A DNA stretch of 64,000 nt from Craterostigma plantagineum. Its lineage: Eukaryota; Streptophyta; Magnoliopsida; Lamiales; Linderniaceae. Position numbers and translations under genes: made by a program. The notes beneath the pieces are model-generated. The model saw nothing but the letters and a program-made list of their open reading frames with translations, did not search any database and was not told the DNA's origin. Numbering within the stretch: the stretch's first letter is position 1; the number at the start of each line of letters is the position of its first letter. Where the stretch lies: NCBI GenBank assembly GCA_027422505.1, contig JAPQWV010001095.1, positions 61,054-125,053 on the forward strand. Reading direction: 5' to 3'. Below, in pieces: positions 20,348-31,290 of this stretch.

Positions 20348-21581
20348 ATCTGTGCTTGACAGAAATTGTAGCATGATTAGTACGGACTAACTTGCGAGAA
20401 TATGGATATAGGAAAGATATGGGTAAAACAATAAAATGAAGTATAGGAGTGCCCAAAATCGTAAAGATAATAGTAAAATTAAATTAAAGCTAACTAAGAG
20501 TCCGTCCCCCCCCCCCCCTTTTTTTTTTTTAAATACTTAGAAAATTTTCAGGATTGAAGGTGTTCGTGTGATATGAGAAAATTTTGGTACATGAGCAAGC
20601 CGAAAAAAAATTTTCGCATGTAGTGGAAATTTCGCTAATTAACACACATAGACAAGTCGAGAGAAATTTTCGCAGATAGAGTAAAATTTCGCATGTATGG
20701 AAATTTTCGCACGTTAAGGAAATTTCGCATTCAGAGTAAATTTTAGCATGTAGTGGGAAATTTCGCAAGTCATCCAAAAAAATTTTTGCGGTTAACATAT
20801 TTTCTCAAAAGGTATTAAATTTTCGCAAGTAGAGAAATTTTCAAGCTATCAAAAATTTTCATAAGTTTTGAATTTTTCTCAAGTGATATGAAAGTTTCGC
20901 GGAGTGATAGAGCTTTGAAGAAAATCTGCTCAAGTGATAAAATTTCTCGGGTTGAAGTTTTTGGGTCACTGTAGTTGCGAAATAGTGAAGATGCGAAAAG
21001 ATGTAGTATGAAGTAAGGTGTATGAAAATTTCGCGGGGCATGGCTCACTGTAACAGCAAAAGTTTTGAACGTAAGAAAAAGGATTTTCTCGAATGAAAAC
21101 TTTCGCGGGACTTCACACACTGTAGCAGCGACATTTTGACGCAAGAAAATTCGCGGATGAAAGTTTTCGCGGGACCTTAGTCAGTGTAACAGCGAATATT
21201 TTAACGCAAGAAATTTCTCGGATAAAAGCTTTCGAAGGACCTTAGTCACTGTAGCAGCGAAAATTTTAACGCAAGAAATTTCTCGGATAAAAATTTTCGC
21301 GGGACCTCACTTACTGTAGCAGCGAACTAACGTTTAAGTGTGTTTTTTTTTTTTGAAAATTTTCTCGGTGAAGAACACCGTGCGAAAACGTACGAATCGA
21401 CGCTATTTTTTTTTTTTTTGCCTTAGACCCACTCAAATCTTAACCAAAATGCAATAAACTGGACTCAATCGACTTGAATTGGACGGGCAATACATATTTG
21501 GGGGTTTTAAACACCAAGATCCTAACATGCGTCTGAATTAAAGCCGAGAAAAATTAATTTTAATTTTACTTTTTTTTTCAG

Positions 21582-21888
21582 CCCGTCTGTTAAAATTTTA
21601 GGTTTAATAAAATTAATTTTTTTTTCGGGAAGTGTTCACTAAACGAAGAAACAGGAGTACATGGACAGGTAATGAAACGCTCGCGACGCAACAAGCGGGT
21701 AAAAATCTACGACCAGACAAAACAACAATGTTGTGGTCTTGTGTGTTGTCTGTCAGGTAGATGGTACCGGTTGCGTCGCGAGCGTTATCATTACGTTTGT
21801 CCATTACTCCTGTTTCTTTCGTTTAGTGAACACTTCCCAAAAAAAAAAAAAAAATTAATTTTAAACTAAAAATTTTAACAGACGGGGC
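21582..21888. mobile_element. Foldback MITE in element C spacer
   Basis: The ends read CCCGTCTGTTAAAATTTTAG and the approximate reverse complement, with imperfect inverted repeats of about 130 bp that include GTGTTCACTAAACGAA and AACGCTCGCGACGCAAC. Both sides are flanked by CAG, a possible 3-bp target duplication. Element D lacks it at the matching place (about 53905-53950). The superfamily is not determined. Confidence 0.6.
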
Positions 21889-22158
21889 AGAAAAACAAAA
21901 AAGAACAGGAATTATTTATTTGTGATGTAATCATACCGAAAAGTCGATTTAGACGACGGAGTACGCAGAAAAACGGATTTTGAGGCAGATTTGAGGAAGA
22001 CGACGACGCGAGAGGTGAGAAATTTTCGAAGAGTGGGTGTGCGAAATTTTTGAATTTCTCGGGAATTTGTAGGATTGTGAAAAACGTTAAGTGTTTTGGG
22101 GTTTTGTGACTATTCATTTGTGAGATTTTGAGTTAATGGGCCCGAAATTCGTGGGCGT

Positions 22159-22296
22159 GGTCAAAATTGGGTCCTGAGCCAATTTTCGCGGGCTTGGTCA
22201 AAATTGGGTCCTATTGATCCAATTTTGACCACGTTTGACCAAAAATTAAACTTTCAACCCAAAAATCAATTGGTCCAATTTTGACTCCGTTTGACC
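22159..22296. promoter_or_regulatory. W-box-like TTGAC cluster downstream of pol in element C
   Basis: Six TTGAC[C/T] cores in 138 bp: reversed at 22159 and 22196, forward at 22225, 22235, 22281 and 22291. Conserved in element D (54237-54324). Possible WRKY-responsive promoter or enhancer for ORF3; inference only. Confidence 0.4.
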
Positions 22297-22345
22297 AAAA
22301 TTTAAAATTTCAACCCAATTTTTTTTTTTTAAATAGGCAAAATCA

Positions 22346-22410
22346 GAAACTCCCCTTAATCTATAACTCCCTTTTTAGATAAAAAAAAACAGAAACTCCC
22401 CCTTAAGAGA
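22346..22410 (-). other. Internal PPT-like tracts after pol (element C)
   Basis: Two pyrimidine tracts, ACTCCCCTTAAT and ACTCCCCCTTAAG, read on the element strand as AAGGGG(G)AGT and closely resemble the 3' LTR PPT of the family (49110-49122). Element D has two at 54352-54391. Confidence 0.6.
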
Positions 22411-22503
22411 CATAATTCAGAAGACACATAGAAAATGGAGTAAAGTGAAAAGACATATGTACACTTTATCAAAGTTCATGTAGGGTCGATTGATCACAAC
22501 TGA

Positions 22504-24200
22504 AGATTCAACATGCCCAACATAGTCACAAGGTGTTGGAATCGTTTGACATCCAACGGTTTTGTGAAAATGTCGGCTAGTTGATCTTCGGTAGTGACGT
22601 AGTGCAATTCAATCGTCCCTTGTTCGACATGTTCTTTGATGAAGTGGTGACGAATATCTATGTGTTTCGTTCTCGAGTGATGTACCGGATTATCTCATCG
22701 AATCGCACTCTTCGAGTCACAATAACGGGATTTTATCAACATGAAAATTAAAATCTCGTAGTTGGGTTCTCATCCACAAAAGCTGTGAGCAACAACTAGC
22801 GGCGACGACATATTCTGCCTCCGTCGACGAAGTTGAGACACAGTTTTGTTTTCGAGAAGACCAACTCACGAGTTTACCGCCCAAGAAGTGTGCAGCTCCA
22901 GAGGTGCTTTTCGATCCATCTTGCATCCTGCGTAATCCGAGTCAGAGAATCCAACCAGTTTGAAGTCCAATCGAGTGGGGTACCACAAACCCAGATTGGG
23001 TGTTCCTTTGAGATAGCGGAGAATCCTTTTGACATCAGTGAGATGGGATTCCTTAGGTGTAGCCTGCGCAGATTCCTGTCGAGAGAACGATATCCGGTCG
23101 GCTAGCAGTGAGGTACAGAAGAGAGCCTATTATCCCACGATAGATGATTTGGTCACGGGAGCACCAGATCGGTCCGCGTCGGGTTGGCCAGAGGGTGACA
23201 TAGGTGTAGCAGCAGTCTTAGCATCCTTCATTCCATATTTCTCGAGGATGTCATGGATGTATTTGGACTGATTGATGAAGATTCCGTTGGGGAGTTGCTT
23301 TACTTGAAGACCAAGAAAGAAATTCAGCTCGCCCATCATACTCATTTCGAATTTCTCTTTCATCAATTTTGCGAACTCTTCACACAGTTGGTTTAGTCGA
23401 TCCAAAAATGATGTCATCGACATAAATTTGTACAATGATGATGTCCGGGCACTCCGCTTGGTGAAGAGAGTTGTATCCAGAGATCCTTTCCAGACTGAAC
23501 AAGGAAGTCTGAAAGGACGTCATACCAAGCTCGGGGAGCCTGTTTCAGTCCGTAGAGAGCCTTGTAGAGTCGATATACGTGATGAGGAAACTCTTCGCTC
23601 AAGAACCCTTCAGGTTGATCAACGTACACTTCTTCTTTGAGAAATCCATTCAGAAATGCAGTCTTTACGTCCATTTGGTAGACTTTGAAGTTCTTGTGAG
23701 CAGCAAAGGCAAGAAAAATTCTTATCGCTTCGATCCTGGCAACGAGGGCGAAGGTATCATCGTAGTCGATGCCTTCTTGTTGATTGTACCCTTTAGCCAC
23801 AAGTCTTGCTTTATTGCGGATGACAACACCGTCTTCATCCTTTTTGTTCTTGAAGATCCACTTCGTGCCGATAATGGATCTGTTGCGAGGGCGTGGTACG
23901 AGTTCCAAACTTGTAGACGTTCGAACTGATTTATTTCCTCCTGCATTGCAATCAGCCAATCAGGATCATTAAGAGCTTCAGCTACTCGAGATGGTTCGGC
24001 TTGACTGAGATAGCAAGCGAACAAACTTTCATTCATCGTTGCCGAACGCGTCGAAACAACGGATGTGGGATCCCCAATAATCTAATCCGTAGGATGAGAG
24101 CGAGCCCACAGTGGTACATTAGTCTGTGAGGAGCTAGCCGTATTTGTGTCGAGTGGAGGCTCATTAGATTGGGGAGATCTCAACCGTAGTAGATTGAGAG
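22504..24200 (-). pseudogene. Element C reverse transcriptase and RNase H (broken)
   Basis: Copia RT begins with [20 protein letters not shown], then [33 protein letters not shown] and [20 protein letters not shown], including the first catalytic Asp. It continues with [18 protein letters not shown] and, after a frameshift, [10 protein letters not shown], the YVDD active site near 23420. RNase H carries GSKSTSGAAHFLGGKLVSWS and SSTEAEYVVAASCC. The frame ends near 22504 with a 3' part matching the end of D pol. At least four frameshifts separate the blocks, and the LTR-to-ORF3 order shows ORF3 is a separate unit downstream of this stop. Confidence 0.9.
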
Positions 24201-24266
24201 GGTTCGGTATCAGGATCAGCAATGTTCCCATGGTTGGGTAAAATGTCGTCTTCGTTGAGATTGAGA

Positions 24267-25775
24267 TCAGTTTGGAGGGACGACATCATTGCCGATATTC
24301 AGTGGTGTAAGTGGGGTGGTTGCAGCGGTAGGTTGAGTGGTGGTGACGGGTGTCTTGGGGACTGGATAGAAGTACTCGAAAAGCAGATCGAGATCCAGTT
24401 TGCCAGTGTTTCCTTCAGATGAGGAAGTTCCCGTCGATGAAAGTTGACCTTTTGTCAACGACTGTAGAAGACCTGGTTCTGGTCGGATATGAGCAGAAGC
24501 CATGAGGTCGCCTTCGCTTTCATCAAAGGTGACGTCTGTACTTTCTATGACTGATCGTTTCTCTTTAAGATAAACTCTGTATGCCTTCGAGTTCAGAGAA
24601 TATCCAACAAAGATGCCTTCAAGTGCTTTAGGATCGAGCTTCCCAAGATGTTGGCGATCATTGGCAACAAAACATCGGCAACCGAAGATCCTTAGATACG
24701 ATATATCCGGGATACGACGGTTATTCAGCATCTCATATGGTGTGCGGTTGAATCTCTTGTGGATAGAGGCCCGGTTCTGCGTGTAGCAAGCCGTTTGAAT
24801 AGATTCGCCCCAAAGAGAATGAGGAGGCCGGATTGGATGAGGAGAGTCCTAGCAGCTTCAACTAGGGTCCTATTCTTGCGTTCGACGACACCATTTTGTT
24901 CCGGTGTCTTCACAGCTGAGAACTGCTGGGTGATGCCCTGAGTGGCATAGAAGTCACTGAGCTTCTTGTTCTTAAACTCAGTTCCGCTGTCAGTTCTGAT
25001 AATCCGAACCTTCTGTTGATGAAGATTTTGGGACGTAACAACAAACTCGACGATTACATCAGGAACTTCATCCTTTCTACGAACGAGTTTCGTCCACGTG
25101 TAGCGCGAGAAGTCGTCGACAATCACAAGAATATACCGTCTTCCTCCGAGTGTAGCCGATCGGGCCACAAAGATCCATGTGCAAGAGCTCGAGAATGAGC
25201 TTAGAGGACGGCGTTTCCTTGGAGATGTGAGACGAGCGCTTCATCTTCCCCAATTCACAGGCAGAGCAGAGATGCTCCTTATGATAGGATAGCTGAGGTA
25301 GACCGTTGACGAGCTTATTCTGGCGCAGTTTGTTGAGAGTCTTGAAATTGAGATGTGAGAGACGTCGGTGCCACAGATCGTTCAACTTGGGTGCAGCACG
25401 AGAGAGAAGGCATATTGGTCGAGAGGTCGTAAGATTGAGTACGTAGAGGTGAGACGTGCGTGTTCCAGAAAGAAGAGGCAGTCCCGAGGCATCGATAATG
25501 CTGCAGATGTCAGATTCGAAGAGAACCTTGTATCCTTTGTCGCAGAAACGACCAATGCTGAAGAGATTGTAGCTCAAACCCTCGACGTAAGAGATGCCCT
25601 TGATCGTCAGTTTGTCATGGACGAGATCGCCAGTTCCGAGAATTGGCGCCTTTTGACTGTTTCCGAAGGAGACCCTTCCGAGATAGCGCTCGGAGAAGTT
25701 GCTCAACAGCTCCTTGTTCCCCGTCATGTGTGTGGAGCAACCCGAGTCTAGATACCACACATGACAGACCTGCAA
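24267..25775 (-). pseudogene. Element C protease and integrase (broken)
   Basis: The protease active site is in WYLDSGCSTHMTGNKELL at about 25757-25710. The integrase zinc domain follows as LWHRRLSHLNFKTLNKL and CSACELGKMKRSSH (H-H-C-C). The catalytic core has LLHMDLCGP (first Asp), then after a frameshift VDDFSRYTW, IIRTDSGTEFKNKKL (second Asp) and PEQNGVVERKNRTL (Glu). The integrase C-terminal part (LRIFGCRCFVANDRQHLGKL, GIFVGYSLNSKAYRVY) runs to about 24450, followed by the Thr/Pro-rich linker before RT. All catalytic residues are present but the reading frame is split at least twice. Order PR-INT-RT confirms Ty1/copia. Confidence 0.9.
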
Positions 25776-25926
25776 TCATCAACAAACGTTGGGTCCCCGT
25801 TTACGGACGGGACCTTCTTGTGATACAAGTAAAATTTTCATGCGCTTAACGGGAAATGTGGGTCTAAATCAGGTTGCGCTAGATCTAATTTAGATTTCCC
25901 GTCGTGATTTGTTTGATGAGTCGGGA

Positions 25927-28710
25927 TTATGTTTTTCTAACCCATATTTGCCTAACTTGTGCTTGCATGTACGGTGCCTTATTCATGAATTGGCGTGGGG
26001 ATTTTGGTTGTTGTTGTCGTCCTTCGGTTTTAGTCGTCTTTTGCTTGCGAACAGTAGGTGACTTTGTATTTAGCATCGGAAGGCGTTTTCGCTTAACCGT
26101 AGGCTTAGATGAGCTGGGAGAATGCAAAGGCGTCGTAGAGGAGGTTTGCTTGTTTGGTCGGAGTGTTGCGTGTTCGTGTGCTTCATATTCATGAAAGCGT
26201 GGAAGAATAAAGTCATTGCAGCAACACATAGACATAAGTTTGGCAAAGGAAATATAAGTTTTGGCAACATAATTGTCTACGTCCTTAAGACATTGGGATT
26301 TAGTACATAAAGAGGAAAGACGAATATAGGATGGTCTTTTCTTCTTGTCATCGAAGAGCGGGTTCTCCTTTATTTCATACGAACTCCCTTCCAGAGACGT
26401 CGAACTCACATTCCCTGTATCCATAAGAATACGAGAGTCAGTGTTAGAACATGTGTCAACTTCAGGAGTCATCTTCGCCGTCCTCTTACATTTACATGTT
26501 TGAGAATCGGGTACTTGACTCGACGTAGAGGGTTTGTTCGTATTGTGAAATTGCTCTAGGGTAAAGATTTTGCTAAGTAGATCTTCTCGCTCTTTTGCAA
26601 AGGCTTTTCGCTCTAATTCTAGGGTTCGTTCTAGTTCTGCTATGACCAGAAGTTTCTCTGGGATATAGATGCGAGAAAGTGCTTCTTGGAAAGCAATTTC
26701 CTGTTCTTTGGTTGGAAGTAGAGTCTCGATGTCCTCAGAGAGTGAAGGTTTCTTAGTCTTATCACTAGCATTCAATTCTGTGTAGTCATACGCGATTTCT
26801 GCCCAATGAATGTTTTGTTCCCTCTTTTCTTCCGAAAGGACAACGGAGGATGATCTCACAAATGGCATAAGCTGTGAGGGAGCACCCTTTCTTGTTTGCA
26901 GGAACGTAGGGTTACACATGTTATACCTTTTAACCATTCTCCGCGTTGGTTCGCAATTGCTAGCCAGGCCGATTCCCTCCCGGGCGTCGTAGAATTCTGT
27001 TTCCGCTGGTTGGTTCAACTGGCATAAGAGACGTGTGTTTTTGTTTCTAAGGTGAAGCTGCTCTTCAAGTTCTTTCACCTTTCGGTACAGCCTAACTCTT
27101 TCCTTAGTAAGCAGTTCATATTGTGCGGCGTCAAGAGACGAGATGTTTCACATGAACTGATGGCCAATGTGGTTTCCTTAACCTTAGTCTCACTTTGTTT
27201 ATTCTTGTTTTGCAGACGTTTGACTAATGCTTCAGAGGCAATTAGTCGTTCGTTTGCGCAAGCGAGTTCTTCTACTTTTAAACTAAGTAAGGCATAGTTG
27301 TTTTCAAATTTCAGTTTAAGTTCATCATAATCCCTAGCGTCTATGGTGGGTTTCTTAATGGTGTGACGGTTATTAAACACATCATCGAGTTGTGAAATTC
27401 GTACCTCAGACTCTGCGTTGGTAGGGGTCTTAGCAGAGTTCTCACCATTGTTAACCAGCTCCTCGTCCTCGTCATGTTCGACTAGCCTTGCCATGCAGCA
27501 ATCCTCATCCTTAGGCTCCTCGTCTTCGGAAGTGTCGTTCACCCACTCAGCTTCTTCGTTGAGAAGAACTTTCGCACTTTCCATTTTGCGGGTCATTTTG
27601 GCCTTACCGTCGTAGTAGCCAGAGTCCTTCATGCGTGAGGCGTGGCATTCCTTGGCAAAGTGGCCTGACTTTCCACACCGAAAGCACTTCACAGACTTTT
27701 GAGGTTTGAATTCCTCCTCTTTCTTTAACGGCTTAGATTCCTCCGTAGGAGTGGTCTTTTTGGTGCCGCTAAAGGTTCTTTGACGATTGGAGGAAGATGA
27801 TGATTTTTTTTTCGCTCTTCTTTGAGACCATCTTTGTGAGCATTGCCAGAAGTTTTGTATGAACGTCTTCATCAGATTCCGTATCAGCTTCGGATCCTGA
27901 AGAGGTGTCAGATACAACAGCTGGTTGCTTCCCTTTGTTCTGTTTGGTCTTAGAGGTGGAAGATCGTTCAGCAGTCTTGTTCGAGAGGAGAGCCAGCGGG
28001 TCAACTCGAATGTTGGTAGACTGCGGTTGCACGTAAGGAGCATAAGCAGACAGGCTGTCGTAGAGAGCGTGGATGGAGGTGTTGGAGAGGTCCTTACTCT
28101 GAATCATCATTACCGTCGCATTGCCCCGATGTGGTTTGAGGCTACCAAGGAAGCGGTTGTTGATATCGAATTTGTCCCTCGAGATCTTGGCTTTCTTGAG
28201 TTCATTGATGACTTTCAAGTATCGGAGGTACGTGTCACGCAGCTCCTCTCCTTCATAGGCCTGGAAGTGTTCATACTGTGAGAGACAGGCTGATTTCCTC
28301 CCCTGAGCACTCTCTGTTGTGCCTGCCATAATTTCCACGAGTTCATCCCTTGTTTCCTTGGCAGTTGTGCAGCACTCGATGTGTGCGTAGACTTCGTTGC
28401 CCATAGCTTGGAAGAGGTATCCTTTGGCAGTCTCATCGGCCTGTAGGCGGGCCTCTTCGTCCTCATTAATGGGGCCTCTTGGAGTGCAGCGTTCATCCAT
28501 AGGAGGATTCACATTTGGTTGAGCAGGGATGATCGTCCAGAACTGTGCTGGTCCGTTGAAGATGGAGTCCAGTAAGTACTGAGAGAGTGGTGCGCCTTTG
28601 TTCCTGATGAACGTGAGGAACCTGTTTGTCCGTATGCTGTAATCCCCTTGTCGCAGCATCGGAGGCCTAGTGTCAGAACCCACTGTTGAGATGCCATTTG
28701 TGGTAGACAT
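25927..28710 (-). pseudogene. Element C Gag (long, SIRE-like, frameshifted)
   Basis: It starts with Met at 28710 (MSTTNGISTVGSDTRPPMLR). The first 300 codons carry the copia Gag core: GYLFQAMGNEVYAHIECC, AKETRDELVEIM, LSQYEHFQAYEGEEL, DTYLRYLKVINELKKA and FLGSLKPHRGNATVMM. After a frameshift comes the knuckle CFRCGKSGHFAKEC (CX2CX4HX4C), an acidic stretch and a coiled coil with ELKLKFENNYALLSLKVEEL. A second shift near 27076 leads to a 380-codon part with another coiled coil (AELERTLELERKAFAKERED), a Cys-rich patch and a basic tail ending QARQIWVRKT-like before the protease. A Gag of roughly 900 codons with coiled coils is unusually long and typical of SIRE-type elements. Confidence 0.85.
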
Positions 28711-30098
28711 GGTTGGTGCAGTCGAATCGTCCGTGGTTTTGATCTTGTATAGATAAGAAGGTTAGTGACGAACGAGATGAGAAATATGAGTTTAACGAGT
28801 AGAGTTTGAGAAAATCGTTTAAAGAATTTCTTAGAACTAAGTGAACTTGTGTGATGGTCGAAAATGTATGAAGGGAAAATATATCTTGAAATTCAGAGTA
28901 GTTCTAGAGATTTAGAAACGAGATTGGAAGAGTAAATTTTTGTCAAAAGTGGTCTAGGGGGATAGGACTAAACTAAAGTGTAAAGGATCAAGACTTGAAT
29001 AGGTTCGAAAAAAAAAGGAAACAATTAACACGAGAAAAATTTGTGGTTTGAAGAGACGTTTCAAGATGGTTCGTGATTACAAGATAAATTACCCGAGAAA
29101 TTATTGGTTGAGAAATTTCAGTGTTTGCGTGAGTTAAAGAGAAATTCTCGGACAGAAAAAAAATAATTCTCAGTTGAAAATTGTTTTCACAGATTTTAAA
29201 ATTTCGCACGTGAGAGAGTTTCTCAGTTTTGAGAATTTCAATGCTAAAAAAAATTCAGTTTGGAAGAAGTATCGCGGGTCGAAGTGTGATTTAAGAAAGT
29301 TTCTCGGATTTGAAAAATCGTGGTTTTTGATAAAATTTTCTCGGAAGAAAGAAACTTTCTCGGCTGAAAATTTCTTGAATTTGACAAACTTTCTCAGTTT
29401 CAAAGAATTTTTCGCGGATTTGAAAACTTACTCGGTTTGTAAGAAATTTCTCGACTTAGAAATATTTCTCAGTTTTCGAAAATTTTCACGGACAAATTTT
29501 CGGAATAAACTTTCTCGGATTTTGAAAAGCTAGGCAGTTGAGAAAAATTGAAGTGAAAGTGAAATTTTCGCAGTTTTAGAAAGATTCTCAGAATGAAATT
29601 TCTCGGATATGAAAATTTCGCGGACTTTAACGGCACAGCAAGAAATTTCGCGGCCAAGAACAACTAAGTTACTGTTCCATTGCTTGTCGCGAGTTTTACC
29701 AGAAAATCGTCCGTTTTCACTCAAATCTCAACCAAAATCACTCAAACTTGATCCAAAACTTCAGACATTCTTCCCTAAACACATATTCGACCGATTTGTG
29801 AGCTAAAAACAACAAAAACGGATCAAATCGACCAAAAACAGAGAGAGGCCGAGATGACTTTTTCTGAAGATTTTTGCTTAGATCTTGCTCAAAACCCGTT
29901 AAAACTGATCCAAAAGTGTTCTAAAAACATTTTAGGCATAGAATCGATCTGGGGAAAGGTTTTAAACACAAAAAACGAAGCATTAAAACCCCAAAACGAG
30001 CTCAAAATGCCCGAAAGTGAATTTTTGCCCAAAACACCTTTGATCTTTCTCGGAATCGAACGAAACTGGATTCTAATCAATACAGATCGATCCACGTT
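28711..30098 (-). other. Element C 5' leader
   Basis: Non-coding, between PBS and gag. It holds an ACTCAAATCT-CAACCAAAAT box (29719-29738) and, nearer gag, a dense array of TTTCTCGG, TTTCGCGG and AAAATTTC words (29050-29660). The layout is repeated in the pol-ORF3 spacer. Confidence 0.7.
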
Positions 30099-30111
30099 TG
30101 CTCTGATACCA
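30099..30111 (-). other. Element C primer-binding site (initiator-Met tRNA)
   Basis: tgctctgatacca, 2 nt inside the LTR edge at 30114. Confidence 0.9.
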
Positions 30112-30113
30112 CT

Positions 30114-30409
30114 TGTTGGTCCCGATTGCACCAAACAAGGAATCAAAGAGGCTTAGATGGGATGAAAATGGAGAGGTTCTCACCTTCAAGTGTGTCTATT
30201 GTGTGAAAAATAGGGTTAGCCTTTTGATCTTTGATTACTTTGAAATAGTGATGGTAACACCTTATATACCACATTAACCCTAGGTATATTAAGGCCCAAA
30301 CACTAAAGATTAACTAATTACAATCTTGTCCAAAGCCCAAGCTAAAAGGATAATTACAAAAGATAACCCAAGACTTAAACTATTGACACAATCTATTAAA
30401 TATCCTAAC

Positions 30410-30410
<1 letters not shown>
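30114..30410 (-). repeat. Element C 5' LTR
   Basis: 297 bp, TGTTGGTCCCGATTG...ATATCCTAACA. It matches the element D 3' LTR (48818-49109) with scattered substitutions and small indels, showing common family. The right flank is a (TA)n run at the edge of element F. Confidence 0.9.
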
Positions 30411-30440
<30 letters not shown>

Positions 30441-31054
30441 ATATTAGGGGTATGACAATATCTTTAGGATGCTCGATCTACGTCACGAATAGAATTCACT
30501 GACATGAGACTGATTGCTTGCTTAAATTATGTCAGTCTAAGTCGCATTCTTGTGTTTCTTAGGTATTGAGTTTGTTCCACTAAGACACAAAACCACTTCA
30601 TATAAGTGAGGATTCTAGCCTTTTTATTACTCTCGTCAGATCTTTTCTTGAGTGAGTCACACATTAATTGATTGTCATAACTTGTGATTCTCGGCCTCAT
30701 ACTTGCCGTGTAAAAGATCGTTCCGAAAATGATAAGGGCTCTTAGGAAATTCCTCACTTGGCCAAATCTAAATGTTCATTCCTTATCATTACCTTTAGTC
30801 ATCCATTTTGAGCTTTCTCCAAATTCCTTTTCTTCAATTGAAAACCCCTTTATGCCTTCAACCGACGATTTAATGATTTGGACGGGATATTCAATCAAGA
30901 AAAGTAGGGGGAGAATAACTAGACAACAAAGAAAAAGATGACAAAAGAAGGAGAAAAACGCACACGAGGAATGCTCAACGCACAACAAACATATCAAAAG
31001 AACCTGCCTTCTCAACTATGACATCTCAAAACATTTAAGACGGAGGCATGGATC

Positions 31055-31290
31055 TTGCTGTGAACTTCTCCATAGATAATCTCGTACACTCGTCAGAACG
31101 GCTGGAAAGAGGAGCGTCTAGAAGTGAACTTCTCCAACGATAATCCGGTCTTATTGGGTTCGAATTCCATAACCATGAACTTCTTCAAATCGATAATCTC
31201 TGAAACCTCTCTAGGGAATAAGAGAAAAGGAGCATGGTATCGGCCCGAGAACGAACAAGAAGAACTTCGCCCTAGATAATCTCTCAGCCT
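31055..31290. repeat. Degenerate ~70-bp tandem repeats (GAACTTCTCC...GATAATC)
   Basis: Four units each contain GAACTTC(T/G)(C/T)C followed within ten bases by GATAATC, at about 31062, 31131, 31176 and 31262. Element G has the matching series on the minus strand (62115-62390), so the array predates the split of the two copies. Confidence 0.65.

Larger units (their letters stand above)
20348..22503 (-). other. Element C pol-ORF3 spacer, leader-like
   Basis: Non-coding. From pol towards ORF3 it holds two PPT-like tracts (22346-22410), a TTGAC cluster (22159-22296), a MITE (21582-21888), an ACTCAAATCT-TAACCAAAAT box (21431-21450), and a long array of TTTCTCGG/TTTCGCGG and CTGTAGCAGCGAAA words (about 20530-21330). 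It closes with a branch-point-like CTAAT (20380-20376) and CAG (20352-20350) before ORF3. The element's true 5' leader (28711-30098) has the same box and word array in the same order. Confidence 0.65.
18914..30410 (-). mobile_element. Element C: SIRE-like copia element with ORF3, 3' end deleted
   Basis: Minus-strand order from the right: LTR (30114-30410), PBS, leader, gag, protease, integrase, RT, RNase H, PPT-like tracts, 2.1-kb spacer and ORF3, cut at 18914 by a joint to Athila-1. The integrase-before-RT order defines Ty1/copia. The WVRK/WYLDSGCSTHMTG transition and the long coiled Gag are SIRE/Maximus-like. Same family as element D. All frames carry several frameshifts. Confidence 0.9.

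Noticed and set aside
29174..29533. 119-codon ORF on the plus strand in the element C leader
   Set aside because: Phe/Lys-rich translation of the TTTCTCGG word array, opposite to the element strand.
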